Source: Shimia aestuarii (lineage in GTDB: Bacteria > Pseudomonadota > Alphaproteobacteria > Rhodobacterales > Rhodobacteraceae). From it: a DNA stretch of 64,000 bases. The notes under the pieces were generated by a model, which made no database searches, was not told where the DNA came from, and worked only from the letters and a program-made list of their open reading frames with translations. Position numbers and translations under genes: made by a program. Below, piece after piece: positions 51,578-61,440 of this stretch; positions within the stretch are counted from its first letter, which is position 1, and each line of letters starts with the position of its first letter. The DNA lies in contig NZ_FOTQ01000002.1 of the NCBI RefSeq assembly GCF_900114635.1, forward strand, positions 248,001 to 312,000, read 5' to 3'.

Positions 51578-52870
51578 ATGGCACATTCGAGTGGAGACAA
51601 CCGGGTATTTCTGTTCCTACAAGGGCCGCACGGGCCCTATTTTGCAGGACTGGCCCGCATGTTGAAACGCTCTGGCGCTACGGTCTGGCGGGTTGGTTTC
51701 AACGCCGGAGACCGTGCGTTCTGGCGCGACCGAAGCAGCTATATCGCCTTCACAGAGACACCAGAAAACTGGCCATCAACTTACGAGTCGATCCTTGCAG
51801 ACAAGGGCGTGACCGACATCGTTCTTTATGGTGACACACGTCCGATTCACGCACAGGCTGTCGCAATAGCAAAGGCCGCCGGTGTCACTGTGCATGTCTT
51901 TGAAGAGGGGTATTTGCGCCCCTACTGGGTGACATATGAGCGTGGCGGCTCGAACGGCAACTCCCGGCTGATGCGGATGACGATCCCGCAGATGGAACAG
52001 GCGCTCGAAGGGTCCGACATGGAAGCGCCCCTGCCCCCCGGACACTGGGGCGACATGCGCCAGCATGTTTTTTACGGCGCGCTCTATCACTGGTTCGTCA
52101 TGTTCGCGAACCGCACCTACCGCAATTTCCGCCCGCACCGCGCGCTTTCGGTAACGCGTGAGTTCCAGCTGTATCTGCGCCGCCTCATCTTGATGCCTGC
52201 TCAAGGGATCGAGCGCCGATTGGCCACGATGCGCATCCGCTATGGTGGGTTCCCGTATCACCTCGCACTTTTGCAGCTCGAACATGACAGCAGCTTCCAG
52301 ATGCATTCGCCGTTTGCCTCCATGACGGATTTTCTTGCGCTGGTCATCGAGCAATTTGCGGCCGGGGCCCCGCGACATCACCACCTTGTCTTCAAGGCGC
52401 ATCCGCTGGAAGACGGACGCGTCCCCCTGCGCCACGAGATCGCCCGACTTGCTCGGGAGCATGGCATAAAAGGGCGGGTCCACTACGTCCGTGGCGGAAA
52501 ACTGGCGCAACTTCTGAACGATGCCCGCACCGCCGTAACCGTGAACTCAACTGCGGCACAACAGGTTTTGTGGCGGGGTATTCCCATCAAGGTGTTCGGC
52601 AACGCAGTTTATAACCAGCCCGAATTCGTCAGCACCCAGCCTCTCAACGACTTCTTTTCCGGGGCCAGCCGACCAGACAACACCGCCTACAAAACATATC
52701 GACGTTACCTGCTCGAAACCAGCCAGGTACCCGGCGGGTTCTACTCCGCCCGCGGACGCCGACAGCTGCTTCGGCAGGTGGTCGACATGATGCTTTCGCC
52801 GCATGATCCTTATGATGCGCTGGAAACCGGAACAGCGGCTCCGAGGCAACAGTTGCGTCTGGTGAAGTAG
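51578..52870 (+). CDS. kpsS: KpsS-like capsule biosynthesis Kdo transferase
   Basis: This 430-residue protein resembles KpsS, which starts the poly-Kdo linker on phosphatidylglycerol for group 2-type capsules. It has VFLFLQGPHGPYFAGLARML at the N-terminus, HVFEEGYLRPYWVT, LVFKAHPLEDGR and VNSTAAQQVLWRGIPIKV. It is the first gene of a three-gene capsule module and diverges from ribE. Confidence 0.88.
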   Translation: MAHSSGDNRVFLFLQGPHGPYFAGLARMLKRSGATVWRVGFNAGDRAFWRDRSSYIAFTETPENWPSTYESILADKGVTDIVLYGDTRPIHAQAVAIAKAAGVTVHVFEEGYLRPYWVTYERGGSNGNSRLMRMTIPQMEQALEGSDMEAPLPPGHWGDMRQHVFYGALYHWFVMFANRTYRNFRPHRALSVTREFQLYLRRLILMPAQGIERRLATMRIRYGGFPYHLALLQLEHDSSFQMHSPFASMTDFLALVIEQFAAGAPRHHHLVFKAHPLEDGRVPLRHEIARLAREHGIKGRVHYVRGGKLAQLLNDARTAVTVNSTAAQQVLWRGIPIKVFGNAVYNQPEFVSTQPLNDFFSGASRPDNTAYKTYRRYLLETSQVPGGFYSARGRRQLLRQVVDMMLSPHDPYDALETGTAAPRQQLRLVK

Positions 52871-52966
52871 GACACACAAGGTCTAGCGCTGGATTTTTGG
52901 TTCCGATTCCGGTAACTTGTCGGGAAAACCTGAGGCAGAATAATAACAGGTCGAGGAGACCGAGCA

Positions 52967-54115
52967 GTGAAACCCTTAGAAACTCGATGGGCGAAGTGCG
53001 CCGCCATCGTGGCCTTGGCGGCCATGGTGTCTTCCTGCACTCTTGTTCCGCGTTCTGGTCCGAACAAGCGTGAAATCTATGCCGGGTCCGTGCAGCAAGA
53101 AGGCGACGCCTTTGTCGTTGCCGTCAATGACCGTGTCACGCGCGCAACCGCTGTTGTGCCGGCTTTGGGCTTCAGCCCGGAATTCCAGCGCGCCGGACAA
53201 TTGGGCTCCGACACTATTCGCCCAGGGGACATCCTGTCGCTGACCATTTGGGAAAACGTCGACAAACCACTACTCGGTCCTGAAGGACAGGTCGCCGCGA
53301 TTCTGGAAGAGGTGCAAGTTGACGGCGCCGGGTTTATCTTCGTGCCCTATGCAGGGCGCATCCGAGCTGCCGGGAACACGCCCGAGAGCATTCGCAATAT
53401 CATCTCCTCCAAACTGGAAGAGCAGACTCCTGATCCGCAGGTCGAGGTGCGCCGGGTCGCGGGCGACGGATCGACGGTATCCCTTGTCGGCGCTGTAGGC
53501 GCGCAGGGTGTCTACCCGATCGAGCGCCCCACACGCACGCTTTCCACCATGCTGGCCAATGCCGGGGGTGTGACCATCGTGCCCGAGATCGCGCAGATCA
53601 CAGTTTTGCGTGGCAAGACAACTGGCAAAATCTGGTTTCAGGACCTTTACGATCACCCCGAATTGGACATTGCACTTCGCGGCGGAGACCGCATTCTAGT
53701 CGAAGAAGATACGCGCGCCTTCACCGCTCTGGGCGCCACGGGGACACAAAGCCGCGTGAACTTCACGACCAAGGACCTCTCGGCCATCGAAGCGATTGCA
53801 CAGGTCGGCGGGCTTTTGACTACCAGCAGCGATCCAACCGGTGTTTTTGTGTTCCGGAACGAGGCCGAACCAATTGCCAATCAGGTTCTGGGCCGCTCCG
53901 ACCTTAGCGGCGCGCAGCGGATGGTTTATGTTCTGGACCTGACAAAACCAAACGGCATGTTCGTTGCCCGCGACTTCGTAGTGCGCGATGGTGACACGCT
54001 TTATGTCACCGAAGCGCCGATCACGACGTGGAACAAAACCATCGCCGCAATCACGGGTACTCTGACATCGGCAGACTCGCTGCTTAGCCTGGGTGCCATC
54101 GGTGGCGGAACCTGA
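52967..54115 (+). CDS. Polysaccharide export lipoprotein (Wza/KpsD family)
   Basis: This 382-residue outer-membrane export protein starts at a GTG with good RBS (GAGGAGACC). The signal ends in a lipobox-like MVSSC. A polysaccharide-export domain follows (IRPGDILSLTIWENV), then SLBB-type domains (VSLVGAVGAQGVYPIERP). It is the channel component for the capsule polymer. Its end is 10 bp before the preferred kpsC start. Confidence 0.9.
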   Translation: MKPLETRWAKCAAIVALAAMVSSCTLVPRSGPNKREIYAGSVQQEGDAFVVAVNDRVTRATAVVPALGFSPEFQRAGQLGSDTIRPGDILSLTIWENVDKPLLGPEGQVAAILEEVQVDGAGFIFVPYAGRIRAAGNTPESIRNIISSKLEEQTPDPQVEVRRVAGDGSTVSLVGAVGAQGVYPIERPTRTLSTMLANAGGVTIVPEIAQITVLRGKTTGKIWFQDLYDHPELDIALRGGDRILVEEDTRAFTALGATGTQSRVNFTTKDLSAIEAIAQVGGLLTTSSDPTGVFVFRNEAEPIANQVLGRSDLSGAQRMVYVLDLTKPNGMFVARDFVVRDGDTLYVTEAPITTWNKTIAAITGTLTSADSLLSLGAIGGGT

Positions 54116-54125
54116 TCTAGGCCAA

Positions 54126-56111
54126 ATGCAAACAGCCGCCGGGGATCCTTCCCCCCAGCGGCTGTTCGCCTTCAACGGCGGCTTCTATACCCAACGCCGC
54201 CTTCGCCGAATTTTGACACTTTCCGGGTACAAGCTGAGCCTGGGACGCCCGACAAGCGATGATCAGATTGCCGTCTGGGGGCAAAGCCCAACGTCGGGGC
54301 GCGGTCATGCGATGTCCCGGAAAACCGGCGCGGAGTTGTTGTTCGTCGAAGACGCGTTCCTGCGGTCCGTGCACCCGGGACGGGTCGCCAAAGAACCGCC
54401 TCTGGGTCTCTTCATAGACAACAAATCCCCCCATTTCGACCCGGGTACGCCAAGCGATCTCGAGACATTGCTTGCAACTCACCCTTTGGACGACAGTGCG
54501 CTTTTGAACCGGGCACGCGCGGCCATCGCCCGTATCCGTGAAAACCACCTGACGAAATATTCCGGGGTCGATCCCACCCTGCCCGCGCCCGATCCGGGCT
54601 ATGTCCTCGTGATCGACCAAACCCGCGGTGACGCCTCGGTCACGGCCAGCCAGGCCGATGACGCGCGTTTTCGCGAGATGCTGGTCATGGCGCAGGAAGA
54701 GCATCCCGGCTGCCCGGTCGTGATCAAGACTCACCCGGAGACAGCACACGGCCATCGCACGGGCTTTTTTGGAACCGAAGACATCTCGGAACGGGTCAGA
54801 CTGTGCACCGCGCCAATCAGCCCATGGGTTCTGTTCGAGGGCGCAGTCGGCGTTTACACGGTTTCTTCGCAAATGGGATTCGAGGCCATTTTCGCAGGCC
54901 ACAAACCCCGAATATTCGGCCAACCCTTCTATGCGGGATGGGGCCTGACGGTCGACGAGTTCCCCGTACCACGCCGCCAACGCAAGCTGACCCGCGCGCA
55001 ACTTTTCGCAGCTTCCATGATTCTCTATCCAACGTGGTACGACCCATGTCGCGATCGCCTGTGTTCACTTGAGGACGCCATCAGCCAGCTGGAAGCCCAA
55101 ACCCGATGCTGGCGCGAGGATCGCCACGGCTGGAACGCCCATGGCATGCGCCTGTGGAAACGCAAATCGCTTCAGAAGTTTTTCGGAAGCGTCAAACCCG
55201 TTGTTTTCGATAAAACCACCTCGGACCGGCCGGACATGACCTGGGCCAGCAAACCCGGCCCGAAAGGCGCCGTGCGGATCGAGGACGGATTCTTGCGGTC
55301 GCGGGGGCTTGGCGCAGAACTGGTGCCTCCCCTTTCGCTCGTCTGTGATGATCTGGGCATCTACTATGATCCCGCTCGGGAAAGCCGACTTGAACGCCTC
55401 ATTGCAATGCGGAATGAACTGCGCCCGGACCAACGGAATCGCGCCGAAGATCTCATAACCGCGATGCGCCGGGCTGGGCTCAGCAAATACAACCTAGATG
55501 GCGCCCGATTTGACCTCCCAGTTGGTCGCAAGGTTCTTGTCCCCGGTCAGGTCGAAGATGACGCCTCCATCCTCTCAGGCACGGAGACGATTACCAGCAA
55601 TCGCGCACTACTAGAAGCCACACGCGCCGCAAATCCCGATGCCGTTTTGATCTACAAGCCTCACCCGGATGTCGAGGCAGGGTTGCGCAAAGGCAATGTG
55701 CCAAACGCGGGCGATCTGGCGGATTTGGTTCTGGAGCATGCCGACATGGCTGCCCTTCTCGAACAAGTGGACGAAGTCTGGACCATGACGTCGCTCACTG
55801 GATTCGAAGCCTTGCTGCGTGAGTGCCGGGTGGTGACGCTCGGCGCCCCATTCTATGCCGGGTGGGGGTTGACCGACGACCGGGGCATCGTACCCGAGCG
55901 TCGTAAGGCCACGCCGGATCTTGCCGGGTTGGTGCACGCCACGCTGATCGACTACCCACGCTATTTCGATCCAAAGAGCGGCCTGCCCTGCCCGGTCGAA
56001 ACCGTACTTGAGCGTCTCTCAACAGGCGACATTCCGCATCCGGGTTGGATCAACCGCGTGGTATCAAAAATTCAGGGACGATTTGCCAGTTATCAATCGC
56101 TTTGGCGCTAG
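54126..56111 (+). CDS. kpsC: KpsC-like dual-module Kdo transferase
   Basis: This 661-residue protein extends the poly-Kdo linker. Two homologous modules are visible: first FVEDAFLRSVHPG with VVIKTHPETAHGHR and FGQPFYAGWGLT, then IEDGFLRSRGLGAELVPP with LIYKPHPDVEAG and LGAPFYAGWGLT. I prefer ATG 54126; a GTG at 54093 inside the export gene is also possible. Its stop overlaps the convergent ribD stop in CTAG. Confidence 0.9.
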   Translation: MQTAAGDPSPQRLFAFNGGFYTQRRLRRILTLSGYKLSLGRPTSDDQIAVWGQSPTSGRGHAMSRKTGAELLFVEDAFLRSVHPGRVAKEPPLGLFIDNKSPHFDPGTPSDLETLLATHPLDDSALLNRARAAIARIRENHLTKYSGVDPTLPAPDPGYVLVIDQTRGDASVTASQADDARFREMLVMAQEEHPGCPVVIKTHPETAHGHRTGFFGTEDISERVRLCTAPISPWVLFEGAVGVYTVSSQMGFEAIFAGHKPRIFGQPFYAGWGLTVDEFPVPRRQRKLTRAQLFAASMILYPTWYDPCRDRLCSLEDAISQLEAQTRCWREDRHGWNAHGMRLWKRKSLQKFFGSVKPVVFDKTTSDRPDMTWASKPGPKGAVRIEDGFLRSRGLGAELVPPLSLVCDDLGIYYDPARESRLERLIAMRNELRPDQRNRAEDLITAMRRAGLSKYNLDGARFDLPVGRKVLVPGQVEDDASILSGTETITSNRALLEATRAANPDAVLIYKPHPDVEAGLRKGNVPNAGDLADLVLEHADMAALLEQVDEVWTMTSLTGFEALLRECRVVTLGAPFYAGWGLTDDRGIVPERRKATPDLAGLVHATLIDYPRYFDPKSGLPCPVETVLERLSTGDIPHPGWINRVVSKIQGRFASYQSLWR

Positions 56112-57187
56112 ACGGTTTCCTGTCGGTGCCAAACCGACATAATGTCGTCGCCGATGTCCCTTTGGGACACCCTCTCGAACCGGGGCGCGGCCAGCAGGCG
56201 CTCTACCCCCATGGCGCCAATTGCAGGATAGCCCTCTGCGCCAAGAATAAGCCCGGCCGAGAAGGTTACCAATTCGTCAACCAAATCCGCCGCAAACAAC
56301 GATGCCGCCAACGCCCCGCCCCCCTCGCAGAACACGCGGGTGATTCCCCTGTCACCCAGCGCGGCAAGGACCGACGCAGGCGAAACATGTGCCCCTTCCA
56401 AAGCGCAAGGTAGCAATTCTGCCCCGAGGTCCCGCCATGTCGCACGCAGTTCCGGGCTTGCATCGGGGCCGTGGGCGATCCACACCGGAATATCTTTGGC
56501 CGTACGCGCGAGGTTGCTCATCAACGGCATGTCAAGGCGCCGTGAGACCACGACACGCACCGGTTGGTGCCGCGCCCCCAGATCACGCACGGTCAACGAC
56601 GGATCATCCGCGCGCGCAGTGCCTCCGCCGACCATGACTGCGTCGTGACGCATGCGCATCGCGTGAACTTGACGGCGCGCTTCAGGTCCGGTGATCCACT
56701 GGCTTTCGCCTGTGGCCGTCGCGATCCGGCCGTCAAGGCTACTGGCCAGCTTGAGCGTCACAAAGGGGCGACCAAGGTCGGTCTTGAGGAAGAAGCCCTG
56801 CAGATCTCGCGCGGCCTCGTCTTCCAGTACCCCAATCACGACCTCGATCCCGGCGGCCCGCAGCATCTCCAGCCCTTTGCCCGCGACGCGTGCGTCACTG
56901 TCTCTGACTGCGACGACCACGCGGGCAATCCCTGCCGCGATCAGCGCGTTCGCACACGGCGGGGTTTTTCCGTGATGTGCACAAGGTTCCAATGTCACAT
57001 AAGCCGTGGCGCCCTTGGCAGCGGTTCCTGCCTGGGCCAAGGCCTCTGTTTCCGCGTGCGGACGCCCGCCCGGTTGCGTCCAGCCGCGCCCTACGATGCG
57101 TCCTTCACGTACGACAACGCAGCCCACGGCCGGATTGGGCCAACAATGCCCTTGCCCTCGCCGCCCAAGCTGCAGGGCCAGCGCCAT
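56108..57187 (-). CDS. ribD: RibD, bifunctional pyrimidine deaminase/reductase
   Basis: RibD performs the second and third steps of riboflavin synthesis. The 359-residue protein has the deaminase zinc motif GGRPHAETEAL and TLEPCAHHGKTPPC, then the reductase domain (PFVTLKLASSLDGRIA). The first ATG (57187) is far from an RBS. An in-frame CTG at 57205, 7 nt after GAGG, would give the family-typical SDTRYMALAL start, so the true start may be CTG. Confidence 0.93.
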   Translation of the reverse strand: MALALQLGRRGQGHCWPNPAVGCVVVREGRIVGRGWTQPGGRPHAETEALAQAGTAAKGATAYVTLEPCAHHGKTPPCANALIAAGIARVVVAVRDSDARVAGKGLEMLRAAGIEVVIGVLEDEAARDLQGFFLKTDLGRPFVTLKLASSLDGRIATATGESQWITGPEARRQVHAMRMRHDAVMVGGGTARADDPSLTVRDLGARHQPVRVVVSRRLDMPLMSNLARTAKDIPVWIAHGPDASPELRATWRDLGAELLPCALEGAHVSPASVLAALGDRGITRVFCEGGGALAASLFAADLVDELVTFSAGLILGAEGYPAIGAMGVERLLAAPRFERVSQRDIGDDIMSVWHRQETV

Positions 57188-57207
57188 ATAGCGTGTGTCA
57201 GACAGAG

Positions 57208-57675
57208 TTATTCCTCGGGTTGGGTGTCCGGGCGCAGCTCGCTGACAAACTTGTCAAAGTCATCTGCCGCCTGGAAGTTCTTGTAAACACTGGCAAACCG
57301 CACATAGGCCACGGTGTCGATCCGCGCCAGCGCTTCCATGACGATCTCACCGATGGTTTTGGATTGAATGTCAGTTTCGCCCATGCTTTCCAGCCGCCGG
57401 ACGATGCCGGATATCATCTGGTCAATGCGATCCGGCTCGACCGGACGCTTCTGCATAGAGATACGAATAGAGCGTTCCAGCTTGTCCCGGTCAAAGTCCT
57501 CTCGACGCCCATTGGACTTGACGACGACAAGGTCGCGCAACTGCACCCGTTCATAGGTGGTAAAACGTCCGCCGCATGCCGGGCAGAACCGCCGCCGCCG
57601 GATCGAAACGTGATCTTCCGCGGGTCGTGAATCCTTGACCTGAGTGTCGATATTTCCGCAAAACGGGCAGCGCAT
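57208..57675 (-). CDS. nrdR: NrdR, ribonucleotide reductase repressor
   Basis: NrdR senses ATP/dATP and represses nrd genes. The 155-residue protein has the N-terminal zinc ribbon (CPFCG ... CPACGGRF) and an ATP-cone domain ([17 protein letters not shown]). It precedes ribD, as is common. A DnaA box lies 60 bp upstream of its start. Confidence 0.95.
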   Translation of the reverse strand: MRCPFCGNIDTQVKDSRPAEDHVSIRRRRFCPACGGRFTTYERVQLRDLVVVKSNGRREDFDRDKLERSIRISMQKRPVEPDRIDQMISGIVRRLESMGETDIQSKTIGEIVMEALARIDTVAYVRFASVYKNFQAADDFDKFVSELRPDTQPEE

Positions 57676-57734
57676 GGGCTTTCCCCCTGTCCGATAGTCT
57701 GTGTTTTCCGCCGTGATATGGGGTTTGCCCCCAC

Positions 57735-57743
57735 TTATCCACA
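57735..57743. promoter_or_regulatory. Perfect DnaA box upstream of nrdR
   Basis: TTATCCACA matches the consensus DnaA box exactly. It is in the 215-bp gap between nrdR and the YjbQ-family gene. A single 9-mer can arise by chance. The remainder of the gap shows no other feature I can name. Confidence 0.4.
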
Positions 57744-57890
57744 GGCACTATAGGACAGCTACAACTCTTTGGGTAGTGGTCAAATGGCACCGCTATATCG
57801 GCCACGAACGGTAGAAATCGCCTTGTCAGCTATTCCATTTGGGCCAAGGCGACCTATTTCAATCTCGAAGGCCATCCCAAGCCTCGCAAT

Positions 57891-58298
57891 TCATGCAGAC
57901 AGATGCGCCGCCACGGTTCGACTGTGCGGCGCATTTCTGTGTTCGAAGAGATAGATCCCTTGCCAAGTGCCCAGCGCCAATCGCCCCTTCGTGACAGGTA
58001 TGGACAGGGAAACCGGCATCATCACCGCCTTGATATGGGCAGGCATGTCGTCAGGACCTTCATAAGTGTGCGAGAGATACGACATCGCCGGGTCCGTACT
58101 GGGCGGCACCAATCGGTGGAAGAAGTTGCGCAAATCCGTTTGCACCTCGGGATCCGCGTTTTCCTGGATCAAGAGACTGCACGAGGTGTGGCGCACAAAC
58201 AGCGTAAGCAGGCCGGTTCCCAGTACCCAGCGCTGTACCTCGCGCGTAAATTCGTAAAGCCCCTGGCCGTGCGTCGATATCTGAAACTGAGTCTGCAT
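57891..58298 (-). CDS. YjbQ/UPF0047-family protein
   Basis: This 135-residue protein has the UPF0047 signature: LTLFVRHTSCSLLIQENADP and a His-rich C-terminus (GTWQGIYLFEHRN). Some members have weak thiamine-phosphate synthase activity; the physiological role is unknown. Confidence 0.9.
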   Translation of the reverse strand: MQTQFQISTHGQGLYEFTREVQRWVLGTGLLTLFVRHTSCSLLIQENADPEVQTDLRNFFHRLVPPSTDPAMSYLSHTYEGPDDMPAHIKAVMMPVSLSIPVTKGRLALGTWQGIYLFEHRNAPHSRTVAAHLSA

Positions 58299-58336
58299 TC
58301 ACACAAGGTGACGTGCTCAGCTCAGCCCCGCAAGGC

Positions 58337-58741
58337 TCAGCCGTCGATTTCAAACACGCAATATCCCGTGCCTTGCCCAACTGTCATGTTGTTGCCAACA
58401 TGAGACAAAGACAGTGTGCGCGGCCCTTTGAGCGATGCTGCAGCCTCCAGCACCGAATTCGATGGTCGGATAGAAAAGGAGACGCCATCAATACCCGGCT
58501 TTGACAGGCTCATCCCGTACCCTCGTATGACGTATATGCGTTCGGTTGCGGCGGCTCCACGACTGCGCGCGGCCCGTGCAGCGTCACACCAAATCCGCGC
58601 GGTATCGGTGCCAAGCCGATCAACCACTTCGAATCCTTTGTTTCCAGGCAGATCATAAACCGGATTGAGGAACAGCGCTTGCGCGACCGCTAGCGTTGGA
58701 AAACAGAAAACAGACAGCAGAATGAGTGACAGGCGTTTCAT
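58337..58741 (-). CDS. Small secreted protein, paralogue 1
   Basis: This 134-residue protein begins with a signal peptide (KRLSLILLSVFCFPTLAVAQ). The mature part has NPVYDLPGNKGFEVV, RIWCDAARAARSRG, ERIYVIRGYG and a terminal GYCVFEI. It shares this pattern and two cysteines with the next gene upstream. I do not recognise a named family. RBS AGGAG precedes the ATG at 58741. Confidence 0.75.
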   Translation of the reverse strand: MKRLSLILLSVFCFPTLAVAQALFLNPVYDLPGNKGFEVVDRLGTDTARIWCDAARAARSRGAAATERIYVIRGYGMSLSKPGIDGVSFSIRPSNSVLEAAASLKGPRTLSLSHVGNNMTVGQGTGYCVFEIDG

Positions 58742-58790
58742 GGCTCCTCCGCGCAATATACCAATATTACGCGGTGAGAGCGTGTTCGGA

Positions 58791-59225
58791 TCAGTAGGTG
58801 ACACCCAAATTGCAGAACCCACGTGCGTGGCCGATGCTGAGGTTGTAGCCAACTCGTTTCACCGAAACCGAGTAATTGCCCCCATCTCCGGGGCGATTAG
58901 CCTGTGCCAACACTTCCTTCGTTGGATTGATCGTGAAACCGACGCCATAGCGGTTTTTCTGACTGCGCGCCTTTCCAAGCGGGTAGAGAATATACATCCG
59001 GTCCGTCGCCCCAGCCCCCAGTCGCACCGCATAATTTCCGGCTTCGCACCAGAAGCGCTGTGGTCCGGTGCTTGGCCCTTCAATGACCTCGAAATTGCCT
59101 TTCCCCGGCAGTGGATTGACCTGAAGACGAGCGACCGCGCCAAAACCAATGCCGAACCCCTGCGCAACTACAGCGCCTGCTGCTACTGAAAAGACAGCGC
59201 CAGCAATGATCTGTTTCAAAGCCAT
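58791..59225 (-). CDS. Small secreted protein, paralogue 2
   Basis: This 144-residue protein has a signal peptide (IIAGAVFSVAAGAVVAQG) and a mature domain with VNPLPGKGNFEVI, RFWCEAGNYAVRLG, DRMYILYPLG and ARGFCNLG, parallel to the preceding gene. The two conserved Cys may form a disulfide. It sits 49 bp upstream of its paralogue, suggesting a tandem duplication. Confidence 0.75.
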   Translation of the reverse strand: MALKQIIAGAVFSVAAGAVVAQGFGIGFGAVARLQVNPLPGKGNFEVIEGPSTGPQRFWCEAGNYAVRLGAGATDRMYILYPLGKARSQKNRYGVGFTINPTKEVLAQANRPGDGGNYSVSVKRVGYNLSIGHARGFCNLGVTY

Positions 59226-59316
59226 CTCGAACCAGTCCCCTTTGAATGCCTCAGCATAGGCCCCAAGACGCGCTGCTGTCCAACCAAAGACACCCAACCA
59301 AAACATGATCGCAAAC

Positions 59317-59339
59317 GAAAAAGGGGGCCGAAGCCCCCT
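59317..59339 (-). terminator. Rho-independent terminator of rpoD
   Basis: On the minus strand GGGGGC-TTCG-GCCCCC (59323-59338) is followed by TTTTTCGTTT. It lies 6 bp past the rpoD stop. Confidence 0.9.
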
Positions 59340-59344
59340 CCCGT

Positions 59345-61321
<1,977 letters not shown>

Positions 61322-61347
61322 GCGGGTGCTCCTGCAAATTCGGGCTG

Positions 61348-61394
61348 AGGGTGATTCGCGTAGAACGAATCAATATCGCGATAGGGTGATTCGC
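61348..61394. repeat. Repeats in the rpoD leader
   Basis: AGGGTGATTCGC occurs twice as an exact 12-bp direct repeat (61348-61359 and 61383-61394). TGATTCG also pairs with CGAATCA (61352-61358 with 61366-61372) as a 7-7-7 inverted repeat. They fall between dnaG and rpoD, where an rpoD promoter would be expected. Confidence 0.55.
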
Positions 61395-61440
61395 AACCCT
61401 GTTTACCCGTATTTCTTTACCTGTTCCTCACCAAAACGCG

